Assembly: GCF_002921145.1 (NCBI RefSeq)
Contig: NZ_PQVI01000120.1
Span: 1 to 32,299, forward strand
Source: Avibacterium endocarditidis
GTDB taxonomy: Bacteria; Pseudomonadota; Gammaproteobacteria; Enterobacterales; Pasteurellaceae
DNA: 32,299 nucleotides
Direction: 5' to 3'
The notes under the pieces were generated by a model. That model did no database searches, had not been told where the DNA came from, and saw only the letters and a list, made by a program, of their open reading frames with translations. This document shows positions 11,481-23,963 of this stretch, piece after piece. The translations under genes were made by a program, and so were the position numbers. Each line of letters opens with the position of its first letter. Within the stretch, counting starts at the first letter, position 1.

Positions 11481-12494
11481 ATGAATAGAGCATTAGCCAT
11501 TGAATTTTCTCGAGTTACTGAAGCCGCGGCACTTGCTGGTTTTGCTTGGTTGGGGCGTGGAGATAAAAATGCTGCCGATGATGCGGCGGTGCAAGCGATG
11601 CGATTGATGTTAAATCAAATTGAAATGCGTGGCGAAGTGGTGATTGGTGAAGGCGAAATTGATGAAGCGCCAATGCTCTATATTGGAGAAAAAATTGGTA
11701 CAGGGGCTGGCGAAGAAGTATCTATTGCTGTTGATCCCATTGAAGGCACAAGAATGACCGCAATGGGGCAACCGAATGCTCTTTCCGTGTTAGCCGCAGG
11801 GGGAAAAGACACCTTTTTACGCGCGCCTGATATGTATATGGAAAAATTGGTGGTTGGCCCTGAAGCCAAAGGAATGATCGACCTAAACTTACCACTGGAA
11901 CAAAACTTGCGCCGTGTGGCATCAAAAATGGGTAAATTGCTTTCTCAATTAACGGTGATCACCTTAGATAAGCCGCGCCATGCGGAAGTGATCAAAAAAA
12001 TGCAGCAGCTAGGCGTGAAAGTCTTAGCCATTCCCGATGGCGATGTGGCCGCGTCAATTTTATGTTGTTTGCCTGATGGTGGTGCAGATATGCTCTATGG
12101 CATTGGCGGTGCGCCTGAAGGGGTGGTGGCTGCCGCAGCCATTCGTGCTTTAGGGGGGGAAATGCAGGCGCGTTTAATTCCACGTCATCAAGTCAAAGGC
12201 AGCTCGCCAGAAAATCAATCTATTGCCGCTGATGAAATCCGCCGTTGCCAAGAAATGGGCATTGAAGTGAACCAAGTGCTGAAATTAGAAGATTTAGTGC
12301 GTGATGATAATCTTGTTTTCTCCGCCACAGGAATTACCAATGGTGATTTACTCAAAGGTATTCACCGCCGTGGCAATCTTGCTACCACAGAAACCTTGCT
12401 CATTCGTGGCCGTTCACGCACCATTCGCCGTATTCAATCGGTGCATTATTTAGACAGAAAAGACACCGCACTTTACCGTTTAATTGATGCTTAA
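11481..12494 (+). CDS. glpX: Class II fructose-1,6-bisphosphatase GlpX (EC 3.1.3.11)
   Basis: 337 residues from the ATG at 11481, preceded by AAAGGA. The frame is open another 43 codons upstream, but that part covers the promoter and operator and has no family similarity. The enzyme hydrolyses fructose 1,6-bisphosphate in gluconeogenesis and needs Mn2+. Metal and substrate motifs are GEGEIDEAPML near residues 56-66 and DPIEGT at 85-90, followed by GGAPEGV. A hairpin terminator follows the stop. A USS at 12465 encodes the DTAL residues near the C terminus. Confidence 0.96.
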   Translation: MNRALAIEFSRVTEAAALAGFAWLGRGDKNAADDAAVQAMRLMLNQIEMRGEVVIGEGEIDEAPMLYIGEKIGTGAGEEVSIAVDPIEGTRMTAMGQPNALSVLAAGGKDTFLRAPDMYMEKLVVGPEAKGMIDLNLPLEQNLRRVASKMGKLLSQLTVITLDKPRHAEVIKKMQQLGVKVLAIPDGDVAASILCCLPDGGADMLYGIGGAPEGVVAAAAIRALGGEMQARLIPRHQVKGSSPENQSIAADEIRRCQEMGIEVNQVLKLEDLVRDDNLVFSATGITNGDLLKGIHRRGNLATTETLLIRGRSRTIRRIQSVHYLDRKDTALYRLIDA

Positions 12495-12516
12495 TTGAAT
12501 TTTTAGTTGCTTTATG

Positions 12517-12553
12517 CCCATCTAGGTGGAAATTTTCCGCCTAATGGGTTTTT
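12517..12553 (+). terminator. Terminator of glpX
   Basis: CCCAT-TAGG-GGAAA pairs with TTTCC-CCTA-ATGGG (one bulge, one wobble), followed by GTTTTT. The rest of the gap to gyrB contains one USS (12575) and the gyrB promoter. Confidence 0.8.
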
Positions 12554-12660
12554 AACGCCAATTACCGCAGATCAAAGTGCGGTGCTTTGCTTTTCTTTTT
12601 TTCATTATTTTTCAATTTGTTATTTCTCTTCTCATAGCCTATTTGAGATTTTTGCGAAAT

Positions 12661-12689
12661 TAGCCAAAAGCGCAAAAATTTGCTATAAT
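12661..12689 (+). promoter_or_regulatory. Candidate gyrB promoter
   Basis: TAGCCA, 17-base spacer, perfect TATAAT at 12684-12689, 37 bases before the gyrB ATG. The -35 is weak. Confidence 0.6.
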
Positions 12690-12726
12690 CCGCCCAATTT
12701 TTTATCAATAAAAACAGAGAATTGTT

Positions 12727-15156
<2,430 letters not shown>

Positions 15157-15169
15157 TATCTTCAATGAA

Positions 15170-15204
15170 GAAAAGCCACTTACGAAAATGTCAGTGGCTT
15201 TTTA
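15170..15204 (+). terminator. Terminator of gyrB
   Basis: AAAAGCCACT and AGTGGCTTTTT pair around a 13-base loop, with a T-run on the plus strand. As it is symmetric, it may also stop transcription of the facing peroxidase gene. Confidence 0.85.
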
Positions 15205-15256
15205 TTGGGGGAAAGGGATAAATGGGCAGAATATAATTGCCCATTTTTGCATTTGG

Positions 15257-16693
15257 CTAGTTAGCAGAAGGTTGTTCTTTCATATTATCGTTTGTTAATG
15301 GTTTGCCTTGGTATTCTCCTGTTAGGCTATATAAGAAATCAACAATATCGCTAACTTGTTCTTTTGATAAACTTACACCACTTTGATATTTCAACATCAT
15401 TTCCACTGCTTGGGTTAAATCTTGTGCATTTGCATCGTGGAAATATGGGGCGGTAAGTGCAACATTACGCAATGTTGGCACTTTAAAACGATGTTTATCA
15501 TAAGGATTTTTCGTTTGTGCAAAGCGACCATCATCGGCTTCGGTTAATGGTTTATTGCGATCAGCAAAATAATCTGCTTTCAAACCCATTAATTCATAAG
15601 ATTGACCACCTAAATTAACACCAGTATGGCAAGTATCACATTTATATTGGTGAAATAACGCATAACCATTTTTCTGTGCTGCAGTTAAGGCATTTTCATC
15701 ACCTTGCAAATAGCGATCGAAAGGACTATTTGGGGTAATTAAGGTTTTCTCAAATTCAGCAATGGCATCTGTTGTAATAGTTTTTTCATTAAAACCTTCG
15801 GGATAGATTTTTTCAAAGGCTTGTTTAAGTGATTCATCTTTATTGAGGTTATCAACAATTTGTTGCCAATTTTCTGCTCCCATTTCTACAGGATTTAACG
15901 GTGGTCCACCGGCTTGTTCTGCTAGGTTAGCAGCACGACCGTCCCAGAATTGAGCAAAGTTGAAAGCCGCATTATAGACAGTCGGCGCATTAATGCCTCC
16001 TTTCTGCCCTTTAATTCCAGTAGAAGTGGCAAGATTATCCACTCCGCCTGTGTTCAAACCGTGGCAACTGGCACAAGCAATAGTGCCATCGCCTGATAAT
16101 GCAGTGCTGTGATAAAGCGTGTTACCTAAATCAACCTTGGCAGGATTAACGGGTAAACTTTGCGGAACAGGTTGTACAAAACGTTCAGCCGATGTGCCAG
16201 AGGTATTTGCAGGAAGTTGATATTCTTGGCGAACTTTATGAATCCAATCAAGCAAGGTTGCTTTCTCTTGATCGTTTAAACCTGATCCCCAATGCACCAT
16301 TTTGAAAGAATGAATAGGCATTTCGTTATTTTGAATAACACTTTCAAGTTTCGCTAAATCTGCTGCGGAAATGCGTTGCGGTTGGTTGAGATAATCCGTG
16401 ATATTATCCAGCAAAAAATGAGCTTGTCCTTGCTGAATATCTTTTTCCATTAAACTGCTAGCGATAGGCAATTTGGCATAAAATGGCATATTCGCATTGT
16501 TACTATGGCAATATTGACAGCCATTATTATATAGCAGGGTTTCAACGACACGTTGCTGCGGATCAGTAATTTGGCTTTCTTGCAAACGGCGTTGTGTTTC
16601 TTGTTTATCAAAGTGGTGGATATATGCCACCGTCCCTAGGTAAGCGGCGACACTTGCGCCAATAAATGTAAATAACCACGATTGAGGTTTCAT
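15257..16693 (-). CDS. ccp: Membrane-anchored triheme cytochrome c peroxidase (quinol peroxidase, YhjA/Ccp type)
   Basis: 478 residues. An uncleaved N-terminal membrane segment (about residues 7-25) anchors it to the inner membrane with the rest in the periplasm. There are three CxxCH haem sites, at residues 59-63 (CQYCH), 207-211 (CASCH) and 352-356 (CDTCH). The last two belong to the di-haem MauG/CcpA core; the extra N-terminal haem domain marks the YhjA group and the quinol peroxidase described in Aggregatibacter. The likely reaction is reduction of H2O2 to water with electrons from quinol. A perfect FNR box lies upstream. YhjA/Ccp versus Qpo naming is a matter of convention. Confidence 0.92.
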   Translation of the reverse strand: MKPQSWLFTFIGASVAAYLGTVAYIHHFDKQETQRRLQESQITDPQQRVVETLLYNNGCQYCHSNNANMPFYAKLPIASSLMEKDIQQGQAHFLLDNITDYLNQPQRISAADLAKLESVIQNNEMPIHSFKMVHWGSGLNDQEKATLLDWIHKVRQEYQLPANTSGTSAERFVQPVPQSLPVNPAKVDLGNTLYHSTALSGDGTIACASCHGLNTGGVDNLATSTGIKGQKGGINAPTVYNAAFNFAQFWDGRAANLAEQAGGPPLNPVEMGAENWQQIVDNLNKDESLKQAFEKIYPEGFNEKTITTDAIAEFEKTLITPNSPFDRYLQGDENALTAAQKNGYALFHQYKCDTCHTGVNLGGQSYELMGLKADYFADRNKPLTEADDGRFAQTKNPYDKHRFKVPTLRNVALTAPYFHDANAQDLTQAVEMMLKYQSGVSLSKEQVSDIVDFLYSLTGEYQGKPLTNDNMKEQPSAN

Positions 16694-16737
16694 AAGATTC
16701 TCCTTTATAGAATAGTAAGTTAGGAAACATCTCGCAC

Positions 16738-16743
16738 AGTATT
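16738..16743 (-). promoter_or_regulatory. Candidate -10 element of the ccp promoter
   Basis: Minus strand AATACT (4 of 6), placed so that the FNR box at 16766-16779 would be centred about 41.5 bases before the start of transcription, the class II activator position. Confidence 0.45.
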
Positions 16744-16765
16744 AACAATTATTAAGAAAGGAATG

Positions 16766-16779
16766 TTGATAGAAATCAA
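16766..16779 (-). promoter_or_regulatory. FNR box upstream of the triheme peroxidase
   Basis: TTGATAGAAATCAA matches the consensus TTGAT-N4-ATCAA exactly. It lies 73 bases upstream of the ccp start. No plus-strand gene follows it, so the minus-strand peroxidase is the natural target. Confidence 0.8.
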
Positions 16780-16939
16780 AAAATTTCATTGGCAAATTCT
16801 ATAGATTTAATAGGTATAATTTTTGTATGGTTATTTATCCCTTTTTTATGTATGGATTTTAATCTTAAAAAGTCAAGAAAAAAGCACCGCACTTGGGTTA
16901 GGAATAACAGCTCATTTAGCAGAAGATCAATAATATTAA

Positions 16940-16970
16940 TAAAAAAAACAGCCACTCACAGGTGGCTGTT
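16940..16970 (-). terminator. Terminator of the metP-metS operon
   Basis: ACAGCCAC and GTGGCTGT pair around a short loop; on the minus strand a run of eight T follows. It is downstream of metS. Confidence 0.9.
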
Positions 16971-17006
16971 TGATTTTATAAAGTGCGGTATTTTTCCCGC
17001 GAGTTT

Positions 17007-17102
17007 TTATTTATCTTTTGGCAGATTTTTGATGGAGAAAAGTAATCCGCCCCAAATAATAACCAAGGCAACGGCCATCATAATAATTGCACTAGTACTC
17101 AT
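17007..17102 (-). CDS. metS: MetS-type small subunit of an NSS transporter
   Basis: A 31-residue protein starting MSTSAIIMMAVALVIIWGG and ending KNLPKDK. It has one membrane helix (about residues 5-23) and a short positively charged tail, the pattern of the MetS/YhaG-like small subunit family. In Corynebacterium glutamicum MetS is needed with MetP for methionine and alanine uptake. Its ATG follows the TAA of the large transporter gene after one base, so translation is probably coupled, and the shared terminator follows. It is too short for most gene finders. The pairing is seen in the sequence; the substrate is inferred. Confidence 0.85.
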   Translation of the reverse strand: MSTSAIIMMAVALVIIWGGLLFSIKNLPKDK

Positions 17103-17103
17103 T

Positions 17104-18624
17104 TTATTGTTCCTCTTTTGCCTGTTCTTCTGGGTTAAATAACTCTTCGTGTTTCCATTTTAAGCGAGAGATTAGGAAGCTTATCACCACAAGGCTTGCC
17201 GCCATTCCCCAGCCAAAGGTATTAACGAACCAAGATGGATAGCCTTCGTAGCCTTCAGTGAACACTTTTGCTCCTTCGCTTAATAACATAAATGCAAGGA
17301 TACCTGTGGTTAAAACGATACATAAACGCCATAAAAAGCCAACTTTGAAAGAAGATGTTTCGTTTAAGTGCTTGCCAAGTAAGCCTAATTTTTCGTTGGT
17401 AACGATAGCCACCAATGAAACAAACGCCACCGCAACAATACCAAAATAGTTGACGAATTTATCTAACACATCAAGCATTGGTAAGCCTGTGGTTGTACCA
17501 AATAATACGGTTGAAATTAACATCATTGGCACACCAACAAGGAAAGTGGCTTTAGCACGGCGAACGCGTAATTTATCTTGAATTGCTGAAATAATTACTT
17601 CGATTACAGAGATAAATGAAGTCAAAGCAGCGAAAGTTAATGAAGCAAAGAACAACACACCAAGCACTTTACCAAATGGTGCAGCGTTAATAATCGTTGG
17701 GAACGCAAAGAACGCCAAGCCGATACCGCCTTTTGCTACTTCGCCCACTTCTTGCCCTGACGCCGTAGCCATAAAGCCAAGCGCGGCAAACACCCCGATA
17801 CCAGCTAATAATTCAAAACTACTATTGGCAAAGCCCACTACCAAGCCATTACCGGTTAAGTCAGATTCTTTTTTCAAGTAAGAGGCGTAAGTTACCATAA
17901 TCCCGAAGCCGATAGAAAGGGAGAAGAAAATCTGCCCATAAGCGGCAATCCATACACTTGGATCAGAAAGTTTTGACCAGTTTGGCGTAAATAAAGCATC
18001 TAACCCTTTCGCTGCCCCCGGTAAGAATAATGATGAAGCGACCAACACCACAAACATCACTAAAAGCACAGGCATTAATACAGTGGATAGCTTTGCAATC
18101 CCTTTTTGCACGCCTAACGCCAACACACCAAGTGCCACAAGCCATACGGCAATTAACGGGCCAACCACCATACTGACAAATTCAAAACTCACACCCTGAG
18201 CAATATCGCCCATTTGCAAGAAATCGTGTAAGAAGAAATCAATTGGCTTATCACCCCAAGCGGTATTAAGAGAGAAATAGGTATAGCTCGCCGCCCAACC
18301 CAGCACAACCGCATAGTAAATCCCGATGATCACATTCACCATAACTTGCCACCAACCGAAAGTTTCAAAATGGCGACTGAAACGGCGATAAGACAACGGT
18401 GCACCCCCACGGTGGCGATGCCCAATGGCATAATCTAAGAATAAAAATGGAATTCCTGCGGTTAAAAGCGCAATAAGATAAGGAATAATGAATGCACCAC
18501 CACCGTTTTCATAAGTGGTATAAGGAAAACGCCAAATGTTTCCTAAACCCACGGCAGATCCGATGGCGGCAAAAATAAATGCACGACTGCCCGAAAAGGT
18601 TTCGCGTTTTGCTGACTGTGTCAT
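17104..18624 (-). CDS. metP: Neurotransmitter:sodium symporter family transporter, MetP-like
   Basis: 506 residues with about 12 membrane helices. The first helix carries the NSS signature [19 protein letters not shown], the Na+ and substrate site of LeuT-fold transporters. [20 protein letters not shown] follows. The protein imports an amino acid with Na+; methionine or alanine is suggested by the adjoining metS gene, which accompanies MetP transporters. Dicarboxylate or other amino-acid substrates cannot be excluded. A good promoter lies 43 bases upstream, and the two-gene operon ends at 16940. Confidence 0.88.
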   Translation of the reverse strand: MTQSAKRETFSGSRAFIFAAIGSAVGLGNIWRFPYTTYENGGGAFIIPYLIALLTAGIPFLFLDYAIGHRHRGGAPLSYRRFSRHFETFGWWQVMVNVIIGIYYAVVLGWAASYTYFSLNTAWGDKPIDFFLHDFLQMGDIAQGVSFEFVSMVVGPLIAVWLVALGVLALGVQKGIAKLSTVLMPVLLVMFVVLVASSLFLPGAAKGLDALFTPNWSKLSDPSVWIAAYGQIFFSLSIGFGIMVTYASYLKKESDLTGNGLVVGFANSSFELLAGIGVFAALGFMATASGQEVGEVAKGGIGLAFFAFPTIINAAPFGKVLGVLFFASLTFAALTSFISVIEVIISAIQDKLRVRRAKATFLVGVPMMLISTVLFGTTTGLPMLDVLDKFVNYFGIVAVAFVSLVAIVTNEKLGLLGKHLNETSSFKVGFLWRLCIVLTTGILAFMLLSEGAKVFTEGYEGYPSWFVNTFGWGMAASLVVISFLISRLKWKHEELFNPEEQAKEEQ

Positions 18625-18666
18625 ATTTTCACCTATTTAAACGTTAAAGAAATGTTAAGGTTAGGA

Positions 18667-18694
18667 AATATAACGAAATATGATTTTTAGTCAA
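18667..18694 (-). promoter_or_regulatory. Candidate promoter of metP-metS
   Basis: Minus strand TTGACT, 16-base spacer, TATATT, each 5 of 6 to consensus. The remaining gene-free DNA (18695-18920) is very AT-rich; I see no further gene or riboswitch there, and no MetJ-type AGACGTCT. Confidence 0.7.
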
Positions 18695-18920
18695 TAGATA
18701 AAAATACTATAAGCAGTCCTTTTTCTATATTTTTGTAACATAGCTAGTTTTAAATTTTGTTAAAAATTTTATTTTTAGATTAATATTCTAAAACAAGGCT
18801 ATTCATAAGTAATCGTGCTAAAAAGCCTATCTTCTCCCCACATAAAAAACTAGCTTAAAAAAATGCAAAAAATTTTGTAAAAATGGCTGTACTTTCTTTA
18901 CACTTAGCCTATAAAAAACA

Positions 18921-18946
18921 AACCTAGCCATCAAGCTAGGTTTTTT
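18921..18946 (-). terminator. Terminator of the maf-yrdD-tsaC-aroE operon
   Basis: AACCTAGC and GCTAGGTT pair around CATCAA, 18 bases beyond the aroE stop, with T-runs on both sides. Confidence 0.85.
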
Positions 18947-18963
18947 ATTGGAATGAAATCGGA

Positions 18964-20361
<1,398 letters not shown>

Positions 20362-20369
<8 letters not shown>

Positions 20370-20931
20370 CTTCTGTTTCAAATTGATGACGGCACGCCTT
20401 GTTGGCGCACAACCAAGTGCGACGCAAAGTGCGGTCGGTTTTTTCTTCTTTCTTTTTTTTTTCAGCGTGCTAATGGGGTACGCGCATTGCGGACAAGGCA
20501 CGGCATAGGGCTGGCTGGCAAGGGTGAATTTGCATTTTGGAAATTGATCGCAGCCGTAAAACACCTTGCCTTGTCGCCCGCGTCGGGGCACCAGCTTGCC
20601 CTTTCCACAAGCAGGGCAAGGCAAATGTTGTTGCTCGGGTTCGAGTTCTTCGTGAACGATATAATCACAGTGCGGATAATCGCTGCACCCGATGAACATA
20701 CCAAATTGCCCTTGTTTTAATTGAAAAATGACCGCACTTTGGACAATGTTGATCTAAGTCTTTCAATATTTTGCTTTCGTGAGCGGGCTGTAATGGCTTG
20801 ATAAAATCGCATTGCGGATAGGCGCTGCAGCCTAAAAATAAGCCTTTTTTGCCCTTTTTAATTTGCAGCAACGCGCCACATTGTGGGCAATGTTCTTCGT
20901 GCTTGGTGGCTTGGAATAGGCTTTTACTCAT
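20362..20931 (-). CDS. yrdD: YrdD-like topoisomerase-type C4 zinc-finger protein (interrupted by two frameshifts)
   Basis: Repaired length about 190 residues, starting [10 protein letters not shown]. It is made of four zinc-ribbon units: HCPQCG...[14 protein letters not shown]...[14 protein letters not shown]...GCDQFPKC; and PCPQC...WLCANKAC. The first three match the C4 fingers at the C terminus of topoisomerase I, and YrdD is a stand-alone protein of this kind beside tsaC and aroE. Breaks: run of five A (plus strand) at 20724-20728, two short, and run of ten T at 20453-20462, probably one short. Repair of the second restores the last zinc ribbon and a stop overlapping tsaC. Another start, 12 bases upstream, is possible. 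The function is not established; a nucleic-acid role is inferred from the fingers. Confidence 0.82.
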
Positions 20932-21544
20932 TGCATTGCTCACTTGAACCTAATAAATCAACCCCAACTTGACGCAGCAATTCTGCCGTTTCAAACACAG
21001 GCAAGCCCATCACACCGCTGAAACTACCTTCAATATGAGAAATAAAGATGCCGCCCATACCTTGAATGCCATAAGCGCCCGCTTTATCCATTGGCTCGCC
21101 TGTGCGGATATAAGCGGAAATTTCTTGTTCTTTCAAAGGGTTAAAGGTTACTTGGCTGGTTTGCACAAGGCTATGTTTTTGATCAAGCAAGCTGACACAC
21201 ACCGCGGTTAGCACTTGGTGCGTGCGAGCGGATAGTTGCTCCAGCATTTGCTGAGCGTGCAAGGTGGTTTGTGGTTTGCCGAGAATTTGTTGATCGCACA
21301 CCACAATGGTATCTGCGGAAAGAATCGGCAAGTGCGGTAGAAAATTCGGCTGATTTTGCAGTGCCTGACGTGCGGCGTGGTTTTTCTCACCCGCCATTCG
21401 GGCGACATAATCCGCTGGCAATTCATTGATTTTCGGCGTTTCATCAATATCAGCATTAAAGGTGGCAACGCATAGCCCCAACTGCTGTAAAAGTTGCAAA
21501 CGGCGTGGGCTTTGCGAGGCGAGATAAAGTTGTGGATTTGACAT
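20924..21544 (-). CDS. maf: Maf family nucleotide pyrophosphatase (YhdE type)
   Basis: 206 residues. It hydrolyses non-canonical or pyrimidine nucleoside triphosphates (dTTP, UTP and modified forms in the YhdE branch) to the monophosphate. The N-terminal LYLASQSPRRLQLLQQLG is the Maf signature, LSADTIVV carries the acidic catalytic region, and DKAGAYGIQGMGG...IEGSFSGVMGLP is the YhdE-type C-terminal block. The stop overlaps the start of yrdD in ATGAGTAA. A USS at 21330 encodes FLPHLP in a variable loop. It is the first gene of the four-gene operon and has its own promoter. Confidence 0.94.
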   Translation of the reverse strand: MSNPQLYLASQSPRRLQLLQQLGLCVATFNADIDETPKINELPADYVARMAGEKNHAARQALQNQPNFLPHLPILSADTIVVCDQQILGKPQTTLHAQQMLEQLSARTHQVLTAVCVSLLDQKHSLVQTSQVTFNPLKEQEISAYIRTGEPMDKAGAYGIQGMGGIFISHIEGSFSGVMGLPVFETAELLRQVGVDLLGSSEQCNE

Positions 21545-21585
21545 AATTACCGCGTTAAAAAAATGCTAAAATAAGGCTATACTTT

Positions 21586-21614
21586 ATTATAGTTTGCTAG
21601 AAATTTCATCTGAA
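21586..21614 (-). promoter_or_regulatory. Candidate promoter of the maf operon
   Basis: Minus strand TTCAGA, 17-base spacer, perfect TATAAT, 42 bases before the maf start. Confidence 0.55.
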
Positions 21615-21619
21615 AAATC

Positions 21620-21651
21620 CACCGCACTTTTATTTAGCCAAAAGTGCGGTG
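21620..21651. repeat. Inverted USS pair between maf and rmuC
   Basis: Perfect 12-base stem CACCGCACTTTT / AAAAGTGCGGTG with an 8-base loop. This is the form of a USS-type terminator, but it lies between two divergent genes and just upstream of the maf promoter and the rmuC start. Confidence 0.85.
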
Positions 21652-21695
21652 TGCATTTTCAGCATTATTTCATCACTCGCATTTTAGGAAAAAGA

Positions 21696-23313
21696 ATGAT
21701 CGAATTAACCCAATCTCAATGGCTTTATATGGTGATTTTTTTGTTGATTGTTTGCCTTGTGCTGTTTTTTGTTAGTGCAAAACATCAGCGTGATAAACAA
21801 GAATTAGCACAGGATTTAAATAAAACATCAATGATTTCAATCAGCTACTCGAAAAATATGAAACCCTCTCACAGCTTAAAAATCAGCTTGAACAAGATAA
21901 AGTGAAAGCGGAAACCAACGCGGAGGGGTTGCAAGTACGGCTTGGGGAGCGTGATGAAAAAATCACCTATTTGCAACAAGAATTGGACGAAGAGCGGGCG
22001 CGCCATAATGATGCCACCTCGCAAGTTTCCACAATGAAAGAGCGTTTTGGTATTGCCACCGCCCAAGTGCATAGCTTGCAAACCCAGCTCAACCGCAACC
22101 GCGAAGAACTCAGCCAAAAACACAAGAATGTGCAAATTTAAGCGAAAAATCCACCGCACTTTTACAGCAACTCACGGAGCTAAAAACCAGCTTGAGCGAA
22201 AAAGAGAAACATTTTTCTCAGCAGCAAGAAGATTTTATTAAAACCAAACAACAACTTAGCGTGGAATTTCAAAATTTAGCCAATCGCATTTTAGAGGAAA
22301 AAAGCCAGCGTTTCGAGCAAACCAATCAAGCCAGCCTCGATGCGTTATTGAAGCCGTTCCGTGAGCAAATTGAGGGCTTCCAAAAGCGGGTGAATGATAT
22401 TCATTCGGAATCCTTAAAAGGGAATGCCAATTTAGAAGCGGAGATCAAAAAAGTTCTTGAGATTGGGTTGAATATGTCGCAAGAAGCGAATAATCTCACT
22501 TCTGCCTTAAAAGGGGAAAAGAAAACCCTCGGCAACTGGGGCGAAATTCAGCTTGAGCGCGCCTTGCAGTTAGCAGGCTTGGTGGAAAACGATCATTATA
22601 AAGCGCAAGATCATTTCCGTAATGCAGAGGGCAAATCCAATTATCCAGATTTTGTGGTGTATTTACCTGACAACAAACATTTGATTATTGACAGCAAAAT
22701 GTCCTTAGTTGCCTATGAAAATGCGGTGAGTGCCGACAATGAGCAAGCTCAGCAACAATTTCTGCGTGAGCATCATAAGGCGATTAAAAACCATATTGAT
22801 GAGCTTTCGCGCAAGGATTACAGCAATTTAATTGGCGTGCATAGCCCGAATTTTGTGCTGATGTTCATTGCCGTTGAGCCTGCTTATATTGAAGCGATGA
22901 AGCAAGACAGCAACTTGTTTAATTATGCCTATGAAAAGAATGTCATTTTAGTGTCGCACACCACCTTAATGCCGATTTTACGCACCGTGGCGAACCTATG
23001 GCGCATTGAGCGCGGTAATGCAGAAGCGCGTGAAATTAGTGGCAAGGCTGGGGATATTTATAACCAAATGTGCTTGGTGGCGGAGCGTTTGGCTAAATTG
23101 GGTAACAGTTTGGCAACCGTGAGCGGGCATTATAATCACGCGGTTACCGCCTTTGCTGGGCAACAAGGCTTAGCAGGAAAAATTGAACGATTTAAAGATT
23201 TTTCTGCCAAAGCCAACAAAGTGATGCCACAGGTGGAATTGCTGCATAATGACCTTGATTTAGCCAAATTAAGCGCCATTTCAGCAGAACAAATTGAACA
23301 GGAAAAGCATTGA
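21696..23313 (+). CDS. rmuC: DNA recombination protein RmuC (interrupted by two frameshifts)
   Basis: Repaired length 539 residues. RmuC limits inversions at short inverted repeats and has a nuclease-like fold. The start at 21696 (MIELTQSQWLYMVIFLL) gives an N-terminal membrane segment (about residues 9-28), then a long coiled coil (LEKYETLSQLKNQLEQ; ERDEKITYLQQELDEERARH), then the conserved core with GNWGEIQLERALQLAGL, YPDFVVYLPDNKHLIIDSKM and PNFVLMFIAVEPAYIEA. Breaks: run of four A at 21822-21825 (five expected, restoring LNKNINDFNQLL) and AAA at 22134-22136 (four expected, restoring VQNLSEKSTALL). The catalytic region is intact. Confidence 0.93.
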
Positions 23314-23391
23314 TATTTTGCCTAAAAACAGGTAACTTCAGCGCCCATTAATGAAAAGAGAACAACATTAGCAATAGAAAATAGGACATTT

Positions 23392-23904
23392 ATGCAACAT
23401 TCGTCTTCAACTAAATACAAAACCCCCACATTATTTAGCCAGATTATTTTCGCCAGCCGTTGGCTGCAACTGCCGATTTATCTTGGTCTGATCGTGGTGC
23501 AAGGCATTTACGCCTACAAATTTATGAAATCCCTATGGGAACTCATCACCAACCTGCAAGAGTTGGATTCCAACGCCATTATGCTTTCCGTGTTAAATCT
23601 GATTGATGTGGTGATGATCGCCAATTTGTTGGTTATGGTGATTGTGGGCGGTTACGAGATTTTCGTTTCCAAGCTGCATACCGAGGGCCACCCAGATGAA
23701 CCTGAATGGTTAAGCCACGTTAATGCTTCCGTGTTGAAAGTGAAACTTTCTATGTCGATCATCAGTATTTCGTCTATCCATATGCTACAAACTTTCGTCA
23801 ATGCAGCAAATATGCCAGAAAAAACGATGATGTGGCAATTATTGCTTCATTTAGGCTTTTTGATTTCCGCTATCGCAATGGCTTATACGGATAAAATCTT
23901 GTAA
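23392..23904 (+). CDS. yqhA: YqhA family (UPF0114) inner-membrane protein
   Basis: 170 residues with four hydrophobic helices. It matches E. coli YqhA along its length: [14 protein letters not shown] at the start, [28 protein letters not shown] in the middle, and [15 protein letters not shown] and the [20 protein letters not shown] tail. The biochemical function of the family is unknown. The start is preceded by AGGACA. It stands alone between rmuC (78-base gap) and the convergent mutS, sharing a terminator. Confidence 0.92.
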   Translation: MQHSSSTKYKTPTLFSQIIFASRWLQLPIYLGLIVVQGIYAYKFMKSLWELITNLQELDSNAIMLSVLNLIDVVMIANLLVMVIVGGYEIFVSKLHTEGHPDEPEWLSHVNASVLKVKLSMSIISISSIHMLQTFVNAANMPEKTMMWQLLLHLGFLISAIAMAYTDKIL

Positions 23905-23936
23905 TAGCACCAGCCATAAAAATCATTAATTTTTCC

Positions 23937-23963
23937 ACCGCTCTTTATAAAAGAGCGGTTTTT
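23937..23963 (+). terminator. Terminator between convergent yqhA and mutS
   Basis: ACCGCTCTTT and AAAGAGCGGT form a 10-base perfect stem around ATA, followed by TTTTT on the plus strand. It resembles an inverted USS pair with one base pair changed on both arms. Confidence 0.88.

Noticed and set aside
16789-17142. 117-residue plus-strand open frame between ccp and metP
   Set aside because: It crosses a USS, the metPS terminator and the metS gene on the other strand; its hydrophobic end is the complement of metS. No ribosome site or family resemblance.
18695-18920. Possible small RNA or riboswitch upstream of metP
   Set aside because: Very AT-rich, no stable stem other than the aroE terminator, and no known riboswitch core recognised.
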